A stretch of DNA of 64,000 nucleotides from assembly GCF_001619985.1 (NCBI RefSeq), contig NW_017264203.1, positions 806,001-870,000 on the forward strand. Direction: 5' to 3'. Position 1 is the stretch's first letter. Each line of letters opens with the position of its first letter. This stretch comes from Xylona heveae TC161 (taxonomy: Eukaryota > Ascomycota > Xylonomycetes > Xylonales > Xylonaceae). Under the pieces are notes generated by a model that was not told the origin of the DNA, made no database searches, and saw only the letters and a program-made list of their open reading frames with translations. This document shows positions 44,164 through 54,835 of the stretch, one piece after another. The position numbers were made by a program, and so were the translations under genes.

Positions 44164-47100
44164 ATGACTGAGCCGGAAGATCTCGATGAGGATCTCTTTG
44201 CCGATCTGTAAGTCTTCGTGACCCTTTCCATATCGAATTTTTGGATTGGAGGATTCGTATTGACTGTGGCATTTTCCAAACAAGGTATGACGGGGAAGAT
44301 GTGCCTTCTAAACCAACCCAACAGGCTCCTCGTCCTATTGAGCCCGAGCCCGAACTCCCTAGTACCGGGCCTCTACCTGTTAATCTAGCGCATGAATCTA
44401 AACAAGAACCAGTTCAGCCAGAGCAATTTGGGAGGCCGGACGACAGCGAGCCTTCGCATAGTGGGCAATTCGAGGGAAGTGGAGAACTTGGACAGGCTGA
44501 AGCCAGTAGAGCTCCTGCTGCTGAGCATCCGCCATCCCATGGACCGGGAATTAAGGAAGACGGGTAAGTTTTGTACAGTTTGTTTGTTTCGTTTTATCCT
44601 CTCGCATTTCGTTGTATGAAATGGATTCAGTGAAATCTTGGAGGGCTGGAGATCCGAAATGGAGGCATTTCGATGGCTATTCTACCACATATGCTGGGCT
44701 CGGAAGGACGCGCAATTGGGTTCGAGAATAAAGGCCTCCAATAGTTCGCCACATAGTTTCAAACTGGCCATTAAGCCTGCGGAGCAAGCTGGAAAAGGCG
44801 TGACAGAAACAGGTACATGCTTCGTTTGGAAGAATTACCGCTGGGCAGGCGCACACAGAAGCATAGTCTATTTTCTATCGTTACGCCCTCTTCATCAAGA
44901 AGCAAACAACAAAATATACGGGTTGATTGGATAATTGAAAGAGCTTCCTGTGGTCATGATCTGTTGGCTTAGGCTTTCAAAGGATGACGGGGGTGGCCGA
45001 GCTGTGCAAGCAGCTGCAGTAAGGCTGCCATAGGAACTGTTAGGGCTCTTCAAGATGAGAATAGTTTGTTAGGCGGCCGAAACTTATCAGTGGTATAACT
45101 CCTCATGCGCGAATCAGAATTACGATGGCATTTGCTACAACTACATAGCTTATTGTCGATATAATCTTCATATAGCAGACAGAACCTGCAGATCTGGACG
45201 GAACTAGTCGCTTCCGTCATGGCAGGATGCATGGTCATCGGTGCTTAGCACCAGTACCTAGAAGTCGGCTTGATAGCAAGAACAGACGATTATACCGGAC
45301 GTTTAGTTGTGCCTCATTCTTGTTAAAACGGCATACCGAAAATCATTTTGGTCGACGCAATCGACAAGAGAACGTGCACTTCAATGTGCCAAATGTCATC
45401 ATGATTCTGTCCGCTTGGCGCCAGGCCAACCATCCCATCAAGACGGATTTTCAAACTTCTGCTCCAACCGAATTCAGATGCCAGCTGGGCCAGTACTTTG
45501 ATCTCCGAGCCTCTAGAAAGAAATCAATATGCTGGAAGAGTTCTAGTCGCCATCCCGGGCAAGATAATGCCAGAGTAGACGCCGTCTATACTTTGTTGTT
45601 GAAATCAATTAACGATGTATAGTCGGAGTCATTGTATTTGGCTGCATTGCTCTAGATGATTCTTCTGCGCCTTATTTTTCCTTCTTTTTACTCTTCTTTT
45701 TTAGCACGTCGTTAATCTGATTTTTGGCTTTTGGGGTTTAGCTGACATGAATGGGTTGTAATTTAGCAAAATGTTCATCGGAGGATTGAATTGGGAAACC
45801 ACGGATCGTAAGTAGCGACATCTTGGCAGATGATGTTTGTGAATGGACACGGAGCTCACCGAGGAAATGTTTTGTCCTGTAGAATCACTCAAAGAATATT
45901 TTTCGCAGTTCGGCGAGGTTACAGAATGCACAGTAATGCGAGACGGTGCCACGGGGCGTTCACGTGGATTTGGCTTTCTTACCTTCAGGGACCCTAAGAC
46001 TGTCAATATTGTCATGGTAAAGGAGCATTACTTGGATGGTAAAATTGTAGGTTTTTTCTTAACGTGTCACGGAAAATTTAGCACAACTTTTGCTGATGCA
46101 ATTGCCCCCCTTTTTAGATTGACCCCAAGCGTGCCATTCCTCGCGATGAGCAAGAGCGCACGAGCAAAATCTTTGTCGGTGGTGTCAGCCAGGAAGCAAC
46201 GGAGCAAGATTTTAAAGAGTTCTTCATGCAGTTCGGAAGAGTTGTCGATGCTACCCTGATGATGGACAAAGATACTGGCCGTCCAAGAGGTTTCGGATTC
46301 GTGACCTTTGATAGTGAAGCGGCTGTAGAAGCGACTCTCTCACAGCCACTCGATATCTTGGGGAAACCGATTGAGGTCAAGAGAGCCCAACCTCGAGGCA
46401 ACCTTCGTGATGACGATGACCGCGCCGGAAGATTCCGACGTGGTAAAGACGGGCGGGATGCTTCAAGTGCAGCTGGCGGTGATGTCAGCGGTCAGGGACA
46501 AAACCAACAAGGCATGCAGGGAGCGTACGGAGGAATGACTCCGCAAATGATGGCTCAGTATTGGCAACGCATGCAGCAGTATTTTGCTATGATGCAGCAG
46601 CAGATGGCTGCCTCGATGGGTCAGGGCCGCAGCAACGTGGCGAATCCCATGGCCATGGCTGGAATGAATCCCGCCATGATGCAGCAAATTCAGGCGATGC
46701 AGAACATGCAGAATATGAACCGTGGGCAAGGCATGCCCGGCTCTCCCAGTCCTCATCCACAAAGCCCAGGACCTCAGGCCATGCAAGGAATGCCCGGCAT
46801 GCAGGGTATGAATCCTGCCATGATGCAGCAGATGCAGCAAATGCAAGGTCAACCTGGACAGCAGGGAAACTTTGGCGGAAATGTCGGAGGCTTTGGCGGC
46901 CCTACTAATGGCGGGGCCATGGGCAATTTCAGCGGCGGACCCAACGCACCCGGCTACAATGCGCAAGAGCAACTGGCTTTCGAACAACAAAAGTACGAAC
47001 AGCAGCAAGCTCGACGAGTGGTTCCGCAGGCACAGCCACAGCCATATCAGTTCCAACCAGGCGGTCCTACATCGTGGGAGGGCATGTATGACGAAGTGCC

Positions 47101-47359
47101 TCAGCCCAACATGAATGCTCAAGGCGGACCTGGCGCAGGACGAGGTATGCAGCAAGGCGGATTCGGTCGCCAGATGTCTCCAGCTCAGGCTGGAAGAGGG
47201 GTACCGCTCAATAGAGGACCGCAGGCTCCTGCCGGCCCGCAGAGCGCACCGCCTGCGAACGCTCCGACTGGACCAAAGAATGCTGGCAAACCTGGCGCAA
47301 ACTATCGTGGTGGTGGCCGTGGTGGCGGTCACAAGGGCTTCCACCCATATGCGCGGTGA
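44164..47359 (+). CDS. HRP1: Hrp1/Nab4-type hnRNP with two RRMs
   Basis: Exons 44164-44207, 44285-44563, 45767-45807, 45883-46046 and 46118-47359 give 589 residues. Residues 1-107 are acidic and Pro-rich. RRM1 (about 108-180) has RNP2 KMFIGGLNW and RNP1 RSRGFGFLTF. The linker IDPKRAIPRDEQERTSK leads to RRM2 (about 193-268) with KIFVGGVSQ and RPRGFGFVTF. The C-terminal part is a Met/Gln/Gly-rich, prion-like region ending RGGGHKGFHPYAR. This resembles the C-terminal NLS of yeast Hrp1, which ends in HPYNR and binds Kap104. Yeast Hrp1 binds the UA-rich efficiency element in cleavage factor IB and shuttles with mRNA. Intron 2 is 1203 nt, far longer than any other in the window. Retaining it gives a stop at the donor itself. 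Confidence 0.95.
44564..45766 (+). other. Unusually long (1203-nt) HRP1 intron 2
   Basis: It starts with a consensus GTAAGT and ends with TTTAG after a CTGAC branch site. A strong pyrimidine tract (45671-45702) followed by an AG at 45703-45704 lies 62 bases upstream of the productive acceptor. The largest ATG-led frame inside is 45227-45622 (131 codons); it shows no recognised domain. Splicing at the inner acceptor would add five codons and then a TGA. Confidence 0.75.
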
Positions 47360-48440
47360 TTTATCATCTTTTTTCTTAACATCGCAGACTCCTGGCGAAG
47401 GGATTGTGGACTGTAGGATATTTGATTCCTTTTTTTTGTCTGTTTGCACAATTTTTCCTTTTTTCCATTTATCGCAAATGGCTTCCCTTGGTTGGGATGC
47501 GGGTGAACACTAGCATCCGACTGCGGCTTCACCGGCACCTCTTCCATTAGGGTCTAGCCGTATGGCATGGATTAGTTTTTGTTTTTGATTCTCTTCAATG
47601 GCTGTATTTCAAAGAAGGGTTTTTTTCTATTCGTGGTGAAAAGGGTGCGGCATGCGTGTCTATATTGAAAATCAAAGGAGTCACGTTTTGACATGACAGT
47701 GATCAAGTGACATGTTCCACTTTAATGTCTACATGCTGCAAACTACATTTCATTGCTAGAGATGTGTTTCCGCGACAGTCGTTGAGGACAAAGGACAAGA
47801 AGCACAAAGTCATTGATGCCATTGGTCATGATCGTGCTGTAATTTAGTCCGAAGACTGTCAAAACATGTGAGTCTCTACAACCGTAGGAGCCCATTGGTG
47901 GTAGATCGGGTAGATATCAAACACAAGCGCCGACCAAGGACCAGGCGACATTCTCCGGTAGGCAACGTAGGCGCGAGTGAGTGGACCCTGTACGGGGGTA
48001 GCTCCCGAGGGTCGATCGGGTCGATAAGCATTGAGCCGAAGCGTCCCTCGACCCCTCCGTCTTGATATCTTCCGAAACTCCCAGGACTCGGAGCACGAAA
48101 TGAAGACATGTGCGGGGATGTATCGCCGAACTGTTTTGTCTCCCCCTTGACTGTCACAAAATATTATGTGAAATACAGCTAACACTAGTAAAATACCTAG
48201 GTACTCATATCGTTGGCTCACCGTTTCTTACGTGATGATACCCTAATTAAATACCACTTCTGGCCCCTCCTACTTTGAACATTTTGAACATTTCATACTT
48301 CTCTGCTACTTCTTTTATTCATATTTTTGTATTCTCCTGGTTTCATCTGATCTTCTACTATATATCACTACGCACACTGATCGGCACAACTTCATCAAGA
48401 AAGCCCGTATATCTACGACTCCAAGTCTACCACCGCCAAA
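47360..48440. other. Intergenic region HRP1 / aldolase
   Basis: The HRP1 3' UTR is followed by the promoter of the aldolase gene. A TATATATCA element at about 48358-48366 lies about 80 bases before the aldolase start, in a pyrimidine-rich leader. No gene was seen; short frames at 47859-48221 lack family features. Confidence 0.5.
48358..48366 (+). promoter_or_regulatory. TATA-like element of the aldolase gene
   Basis: TATATATCA stands in a CT-rich leader about 75-80 bases before the start codon, a position compatible with a TATA box in a gene with a short leader. Confidence 0.4.
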
Positions 48441-49388
48441 ATGACCCAACAACCCCACGTCCCCGCCCCCGGCGTCTGGGTCCCCGCCGTGACCTTCTTT
48501 GACCCGGCCACCGACCGTCTCGACCTGGCCGCTCAAAAGTCATACTTCAAATACCTGTCCACCACGGGACTCACGGGGCTCTTGATCCTGGGCACCAACG
48601 CCGAGGCGCTCCTCCTCACGCGCGACGAGCGGTTCGAGCTGATCAAAGCCGCGCGGGACGCCGTGGGGCCTTCTTTCCCCCTGATGGCCGGCGTGAGCGG
48701 CCACTCTACGCGGCAAGTGCTCGAATACTGCGAGGACGCCAAAGCCGCGGGGGCCAACTACGTCCTGGCCCTGCCGGCCGCGTACTTTGGCAAAGCGACC
48801 ACGCCCGGGGTCGTGCAGCGCTTCTTTGACGACGTCGCGACCGGCTCGCCCCTGCCTGTCTTGATCTACAATTTCCCTGCAGTGTGCAACGGTGTCGACT
48901 TGGACTCGAGTGCCATTGCGGCCATTGCGAAGAAGAATTCAAATATTGTCGGCGTCAAGTTGACGTGCGGTAGTGTCGCAAAGATTACCCGGCTGGCGGA
49001 TACGTTTGCGCCGGACCAGTTCGCCGTGTTTGGCGGCCAGAGCGATTTCCTGTTTGCGGGCCTCACGGTGGGCTCGGCGGGCTGTATTGCGGCGTTTGCA
49101 AATGTGTTTCCCAAGTCGCTGGCCAGAATCTATAAGCTGTACAAGGAGGGAAAACTGGCGGAGGCGTTGGAGCTTCAGCGCAAAGCGGCGCATGCGGAGG
49201 TCCCGATTAAATTGGGCAGCGCGGCGACAAAGTACGCTGCGGCGATTTACAGCGCAAAGGCGGCGGGTATTGAAGGCGCAGTGGAGAAATTGAAGCCCCG
49301 CAGACCGTACGAGGGACCGTCGGAGGCGGTCATGCAGAGCGTGAGAGATACCATGGCGGGGTTGGCCGAGGTTGAGGCTGCGTTGTGA
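48441..49388 (+). CDS. DapA-family class I aldolase (2-keto-3-deoxy-sugar-acid aldolase-like)
   Basis: This is a single exon of 315 residues, the normal length for DHDPS/NAL-superfamily enzymes. The (beta/alpha)8 barrel begins at GVWVPAVTFFDPATD. The substrate-carboxylate loop is GTNAEA (51-56) where DHDPS has GTTGE. The catalytic Tyr is in LIYNFP (Tyr143), and the Schiff-base Lys is in IVGVKLTCG (Lys173). GTNAEA and the fungal context fit L-threo-3-deoxyhexulosonate aldolase (GaaC/Lga1 type) or 4-hydroxy-2-oxoglutarate aldolase-like enzymes rather than lysine biosynthesis, which fungi do by another route. Substrate assignment is inference. The gene is visibly richer in G and C at third positions than its neighbours, has no intron and lies among simple repeats. 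It converges on the Zn2Cys6 regulator. Confidence 0.88.
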   Translation: MTQQPHVPAPGVWVPAVTFFDPATDRLDLAAQKSYFKYLSTTGLTGLLILGTNAEALLLTRDERFELIKAARDAVGPSFPLMAGVSGHSTRQVLEYCEDAKAAGANYVLALPAAYFGKATTPGVVQRFFDDVATGSPLPVLIYNFPAVCNGVDLDSSAIAAIAKKNSNIVGVKLTCGSVAKITRLADTFAPDQFAVFGGQSDFLFAGLTVGSAGCIAAFANVFPKSLARIYKLYKEGKLAEALELQRKAAHAEVPIKLGSAATKYAAAIYSAKAAGIEGAVEKLKPRRPYEGPSEAVMQSVRDTMAGLAEVEAAL

Positions 49389-49835
49389 ATGATGTTTGTG
49401 TTCTTTCTTTCAATTTTTTCCCCCCCATTCTTTCTTTCATCTTTTTCTTCTGTTTTTTGAGTTTTCATCTTTTCATGATTCCTACATTTGCCTCTTTTTT
49501 TCTAGTTTTATGTTATTTTCTCCCCCCCCCTTTTTAGACCTTTTTATTCTTCTTCCATTTCCCCATTGTCTTTTCTACACAACTCGACTGCAAAAACATG
49601 CATCGCGGCCAGCATTTGACAGCTCTACATAAAAGCACCAATAGACATCGTCACATACCTGAGATATCTACTTATTTATTTACTCTCCTACTTACCTACT
49701 TATTTAAAATGTGGCATTGTAGTACAGCTGATGTCGTAGTTCCATTGAAGTCGTATTACAGTCAAACAGTCAAACTCATAATTAGACTTACAGTACGGAC
49801 TACCTGTACCGATAGACCTGCCTGTCTGTCTGTAG

Positions 49836-49896
<61 letters not shown>

Positions 49897-50869
49897 GCAA
49901 GATATGGACGGTATGACCGGTCGCAGGACAACAAGACCCAAGACCCAGGACCATAGGGAGTGTCCTCGGTCCTCGGTCAGCTCATGCAAGTTGTTTATAT
50001 ATCATATAGTGCGAGAAAGGGAGCCCCCTCGGAGAGTCTACTGTCTGAGAGAAATAGGCCTGGCCTGCACCTGCTGCAGTGCTGCCGCCCGGAGCTGTCT
50101 ATAGGTACTTTAGGTAAACTTAGGTAAGGTAAGGTACAATACCCAAACGTCGGTCTACAACCCGCAGCCCGCAGCCCGCTTTTCGGCTCGGGTGCCCGAG
50201 AGCACCGTAGTAAGCTGAACGTCTACGTAGTACGGAGACAGTAAACAGCATAACAGAATAACGGCATAACCGCATAGCAGTATAACAACATAACAGCAGA
50301 ATCGTGCAAAAATATGAATGAGGACTACTTAGCAAAAAACATTACAAAGAATACGGATAAATTTAGATCAAATGGAATAAAATAAAATAAATTGAAAAAA
50401 TGAAATGAAAGATGGAAATAAACGAAATGAAAACAGGTCTATCGATTCATAAATAGGACCGCATATAGCGCAACATGCCCAGCGGGGACGGGATACTGAT
50501 ATACTAACTGGCAGTCACAGGGAAACGGTTTTCATGGTAGTCAAGAATGGGCAAACCCAAGGGAAAAAAAGGGGAAAAGCCCAGATTAAATATAAAGATT
50601 CTCATCATAAAGGTTCTGACAGGTCTGACTGGATCTAAAGATTCATACCGAAAGGAATCAACTTAACGAAATTGGAAAAAAAAAAAAAAAAAATTATAAT
50701 AATAATAAATATCATGCCCGGAGATTAAAGATTCGCCTGGTTACCGTTTCTCCTGGAAACAACGCCGAATTATTCCTTCCTTCCAACCATCGGACTTCAC
50801 AAGAGTCGTCAATTTCCCAAACGCCAAAGAGTTTCTTCCCATCATAATCACACCGCCCCGTAAGACGGG
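49389..50869. other. 1.5-kb repeat-rich gap between aldolase and regulator
   Basis: This is convergent 3' flank containing a long CT tract, short GGTAA repeats near 50105-50130, an A-rich stretch (50330-50420) and a poly(A) run at 50676-50693. No gene is supported; the open frames are products of the repeats. Confidence 0.6.
49839..49892. repeat. (CT)27 dinucleotide microsatellite
   Basis: Fifty-four bases of uninterrupted CT lie between the aldolase and the regulator gene, preceded by CCTGTCTG-type degenerate repeats. Confidence 0.95.
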
Positions 50870-53396
50870 TTATTGAAAAATCCACGGTTCGCTGGGATCG
50901 GCTATGCCCACCAGCGGATCCATTGCCCACTGCCAATCCGACTGCATCAAAAAGTTTCGCATAAAGGGATCATCGAGGGCGGCCATTGTGGCCGCAGGGT
51001 CAAGAGGCACGGTAGTGGCCTCATCGAGTCGAGGGTGGTGCTGTTCCAAGCCGACTGCCGGGATGGCCGAGTCATTTCCGGCACCGGCAGCAGCAGGAGC
51101 AGCGACGGGAATATTGTTACTCACTGCCGAGGGAGTTGCTGCAGTCGCTGCAGCGGCGGCAGGAGCAGTGGCAGCAGGAACAGCAGAAGATGAAGATGAA
51201 GATGTAGATGAAGAGTTATGGTTCGTATTGTTCAGAGTTGGGGGTGCATTCGCCTGAATCCTATCGAGCGAGGCTTTCAAACTCTCCATTTGCTCATAAT
51301 GCTCTGTTGCAGGGAGGTTGCCGTCATCGCGCATGGATCTGAGCAGACTGAATGCGGTATCGACTGCATTAACATCAAGCGGATTGGGTTTCAACAGCGT
51401 CGAAACCATGAGGACAATCGTCGATGAAAAGATGTAGTGGGCATCGAAAAACCCAAATGTCGCAATGGAGCCATCCACCCAAACTTGTGCCAATAGGTTA
51501 TTCGAGTTGCGCGCAGCATGGATACAGGCATCTGCGAGAGCAGTTGCCATGGGAGAAGGTGGTGGCATCGTGGCCTCGTTTTCCTGCTTTGGCTGGAAAT
51601 GAAGTTTGAAAAGATAAAACAAGACGGGTCGAGTCGTAAGTATAATGCACTATCAACCGTGGTCAGTTGTCATATATTTATGAGTGATTAGATGGGAGGA
51701 CGAATGGTTGCTTACATGGTTAAAGTGGAGATGTAACGAAGCTGCCGGCCGGTAGCCGTTGAAGATCGGTTGACCGTTCTGATCTACTCTCCAGTTTGGG
51801 GACAGAGAATCACTCCACGACCTCAAGCTGGTCAAGATCTTATGCACACTTTGGATAAAGTTATGCTGCTGACCTGGTCTCCGAATCCGGTAGATGTCGG
51901 TCAGAATATTGCCGGTTATTCTCGACAGCGTCACTTTGGCGGCCAGATGGGTCGGGTCGGCAAACTCTTCCTGCTCTGCCTCTGTGAGGAAGTCCATCGA
52001 AGGTATCTCGGCGTCAATGTCCTCATCCCGAATGGTTATAGGATGCCCCATCTTTAGGCTACACATGCGGTCGAAGTTGTATACAGTCCACCATACCCGC
52101 AGGCGATGCTCGCGCTCAACGGGCCCAATCATTCTATCTTCACCGACATTGCGGTGCAGGCCAAGTGATAAACTTAGTCGGAGTGCCACTCCCATGTAAC
52201 TGAATGCAGTGTTTTGTCTGTTCAACGCCAACGAGTAATAGGCCTAAATGAATTGTCAGTATCTAGAAGTACGTAAAACAGATAAAACTGTGGGAAGACG
52301 ACATACAACAAGAACAACGGTTTCAATGTAAGAAACAGTAGCCTCTTCATGCAAGTCTTGAAAAATACTCATGGCTTGCAAGAAGAATCCGGTCCCGGGT
52401 ACTTCTGGGCCGTTCCGCGATGGCCTTGTTGGCCTGCACGAGTACATTTCGCCAAGCGCAAAGATGATAAACATGCGACAGAGAAAAACCGGATCTCGAA
52501 GCGTGCCCTTGTATGTCTCATCGAGCTGCTCCATGAATGTCTTCTTGAGCATCAAATGATAGTCAGAGCCGATGAAGCGCAAAACCACTCTCACTAGTAG
52601 ATTTGCGTAGTTGCGATTGGGTAAAGAATATTCCGTCTTGCAAATGCGCTGGAGCACGCGATGCCTGTAATACATGCCCGGTTTATTGGGAAGCACCGAC
52701 TGGTCGCCATCGAGGACTTGACGCACACGTGCGCCAAAGGCCGAGCAAGCTGAATCTCCCATGTACACTGGCGGCCTCGCATCGTCGAGATTATGGAGAA
52801 GTCGTGCCCTCTCCGGCACGAGAGGATTGTGCACATTTCTTTCAACAGTATTGTCAACCACTTCTGGTTCTTCTGTCGCGGATCCGGGCGTCGAAATGGT
52901 CCTTTCTGAAGGGATTGAGATGCGGCCGTCAATACGCTGCTCTTCGCGAAGAGACTTATTCTCCGCTTCAATCTGTTTGAGATAGCTGTACAACGGTCAG
53001 CATCAGTGGCTTGCATTAAGCACGGGGGAAAATAGAAGAATCATTCGTTAGACTAGAGATACTCACCGCTCTGATACAATTATCTTGCGGTCACGGACGG
53101 GATATACACATTCTTCCGCGCGGTTTGATTGCTTGCAGTTCCGGCAGGGTTCCCCGCCCGAACATTTGACTTTGCGTGAGTGGCATGGCCGGCAACTACA
53201 ATAATCCCTCGTAATTAGATTTGGTAATTTTCAGATCACAATGATACAAAGAGGTAGAATGGATGTGCCATGGCTTTAGGGAATGAATGAAGCCTTACGC
53301 GACATAACTCCTCTTCAGCCGTTTTGAGGCTGGCGGGCTCATTGAATCGTCTGCCATTGGTGTTGAAGCATCAGGGTCGTCGGCAGCACGGCACAT
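50870..53396 (-). CDS. Zn2Cys6 transcription factor with fungal-specific middle domain
   Basis: Exons, in order of transcription, are 53396-53299, 53195-53067, 52985-52307, 52243-51716 and 51649-50870, giving 737 residues; a second in-frame ATG at 53357 would give 724. The binuclear cluster is CRPCHSRKVKC, then CRNC and the final Cys, with spacing C-x2-C-x6-C-x5-C-x2-C-x8-C at residues 34-62. A short coiled coil (YLKQIEAENKSLREEQR) follows. The fungal_trans domain is at about 200-480 (YMGVALRLSLSLGLHRN, EHRLRVWWTVYNFDRMCSLKMGHP) and continues to IILTTRPVLFYLF. The C-terminal tail is Ala/Ser-rich with an acidic, aromatic end (QWAMDPLVGIADPSEPW) that could activate. It is divergent from the oxoprolinase gene, a common arrangement for a local regulator. 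I cannot assign a named ortholog. Confidence 0.88.
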
Positions 53397-53655
53397 ATTC
53401 GATCAAACCATGGAAAATGAGAGAGACGTGAATCATCAACAGACGTCGCAAGGCACAAGCTGGGTGCGGTTATGGCATCCGTCGAAGCCGCAGCAGCAGC
53501 AGCAGTGCTGTACTGACTGCACGCCTCCCCAGGGACGGGGTGCCTCGAGCAACCTAATCGCTGGTCGTTGGTCGTTCGGGTTTAGGTCCTCTGGTTCAAC
53601 TTCTCGTTCGTCCGTTTAGACCCTTATGGAACGGTCGGGGGATGGAGAGTGAAGG

Positions 53656-53672
53656 CGGTTTCCCTGGTTCCG
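53656..53672. promoter_or_regulatory. Candidate Zn2Cys6 site, CGG-N11-CCG
   Basis: Inverted CGG triplets with an 11-base spacer match the geometry of Gal4-type sites. The element lies about 260 bases upstream of the start of the regulator gene. A single such pair can occur by chance, so binding is only a suggestion. Confidence 0.3.
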
Positions 53673-54572
53673 CTAGATTCAACGCGGGTTGGGGCGAGGC
53701 TTATCAGTAACAATAGTGTAGCTATTGGTCGAGCAGTGGAGATGGTGGATGCACTACGGCTGAAGGGGAAATGTCTCTATCAGTCTATCTATTCCTACCT
53801 ACCTACCTACCTCACCATACTGTGTATACTGCACACGACTCTTTTCCATTTCTTCCTCTGTTGTCTTCTGCTGAATTCAATATCAGACTCTGGGCCAATC
53901 GAGAGTACAGTGTACAGTTGAACAAGGTGAATTTGTGTCAAGTAGCAACTTATATAACTATTGTATGTGTGCAGAGTAGCAGACAAGCTGATATGAATCT
54001 CCCCAAGGATATACCCTATTGGCCGAGCAATCCAGTGCACAATACCGTGATGAACAGTTAGAGTCATTTTACATCTTCAGCCATAGCCTGCTATATGGTC
54101 TTCTCTAGAGGACACATGCTTAAAGCGATTGCTTCACCTCGTTGTACCCCACAGAGAGCCGTGCAGGCATCCAGACCACGTGGTCATGTCAAGAGCTTAA
54201 TGATAGAATGACGGCGTATGATGCATGCAGATCAGTTAAATACTCGATTGTCATCAGACATCTCCACAGGATTGATGACAAGGGCAATCCTCTGCCCCTC
54301 TTACTATTCGTTGATACAGCTGATAATTGTGGCGTGCTGACGTGAATCGGCTCATCCCCAAAAGTTCCGAGAATTTTTCGGGTATATCAGGGAGATCCGA
54401 GCAACAATCGCCTAACATCCAACCCTTTCTGCGAGTATGGAAACGACAATATGGGACAGAAGACTAACTCAATCCTGCCCTATCTAAACTATTCTTGCGC
54501 AGGGTCCGGTGCGCAAGGTGATCGACACCTTCTCCCCATCATGGGGCATACCAACTTTACGAGCTCTTATCG

Positions 54573-54598
54573 GTCGAGATAGGCACGCCTTTCTCGAC
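54573..54598. promoter_or_regulatory. 7-bp inverted repeat upstream of the oxoprolinase gene
   Basis: GTCGAGA and TCTCGAC are perfect complements separated by 12 bases, about 240 bases before the oxoprolinase start codon. It could be an operator for a dimeric regulator or a chance palindrome. Confidence 0.3.
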
Positions 54599-54835
54599 GG
54601 CGTGAGCCTATTACCCATGGGACTGCTTTTGGAGACGCCTATAGGTGCGTTGGCCTTGAGCCTGCGACCTCAATAAGACTGCATTTCTGTCTAATAAAGC
54701 ATCTGCTGCTCTTTTCTTCAAAGTGATACATCAACTACAGACCTTCCCTTTACTTTATCTGTTAGAATTATACCCTTGTGTTTGGACCCATCATTTTATA
54801 ACAATCGTTGATTTTTTTTTGTACTTGTTATCATT

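Larger units (their letters stand above)
53397..54835. promoter_or_regulatory. 1.44-kb divergent regulatory region, regulator / oxoprolinase
   Basis: This contains both promoters. Visible elements are a CGG-N11-CCG pair at 53656-53672 and a perfect 7-bp inverted repeat at 54573-54598, both listed separately. A GCAGCA run is near 53490-53505 and a CTAC repeat near 53795-53812. No gene was recognised. Confidence 0.5.

Noticed and set aside
44985-45040. tRNA-like GGTGGCCGAGC stretch inside the HRP1 intron
   Set aside because: It resembles the D-arm of Ser/Leu tRNAs, but no TTCGA-type T-arm or closing acceptor stem follows.
46463-47449. 328-codon frame antisense to the HRP1 C-terminal exon
   Set aside because: It is a His/Leu-rich shadow of the Gln/Met-rich coding strand.
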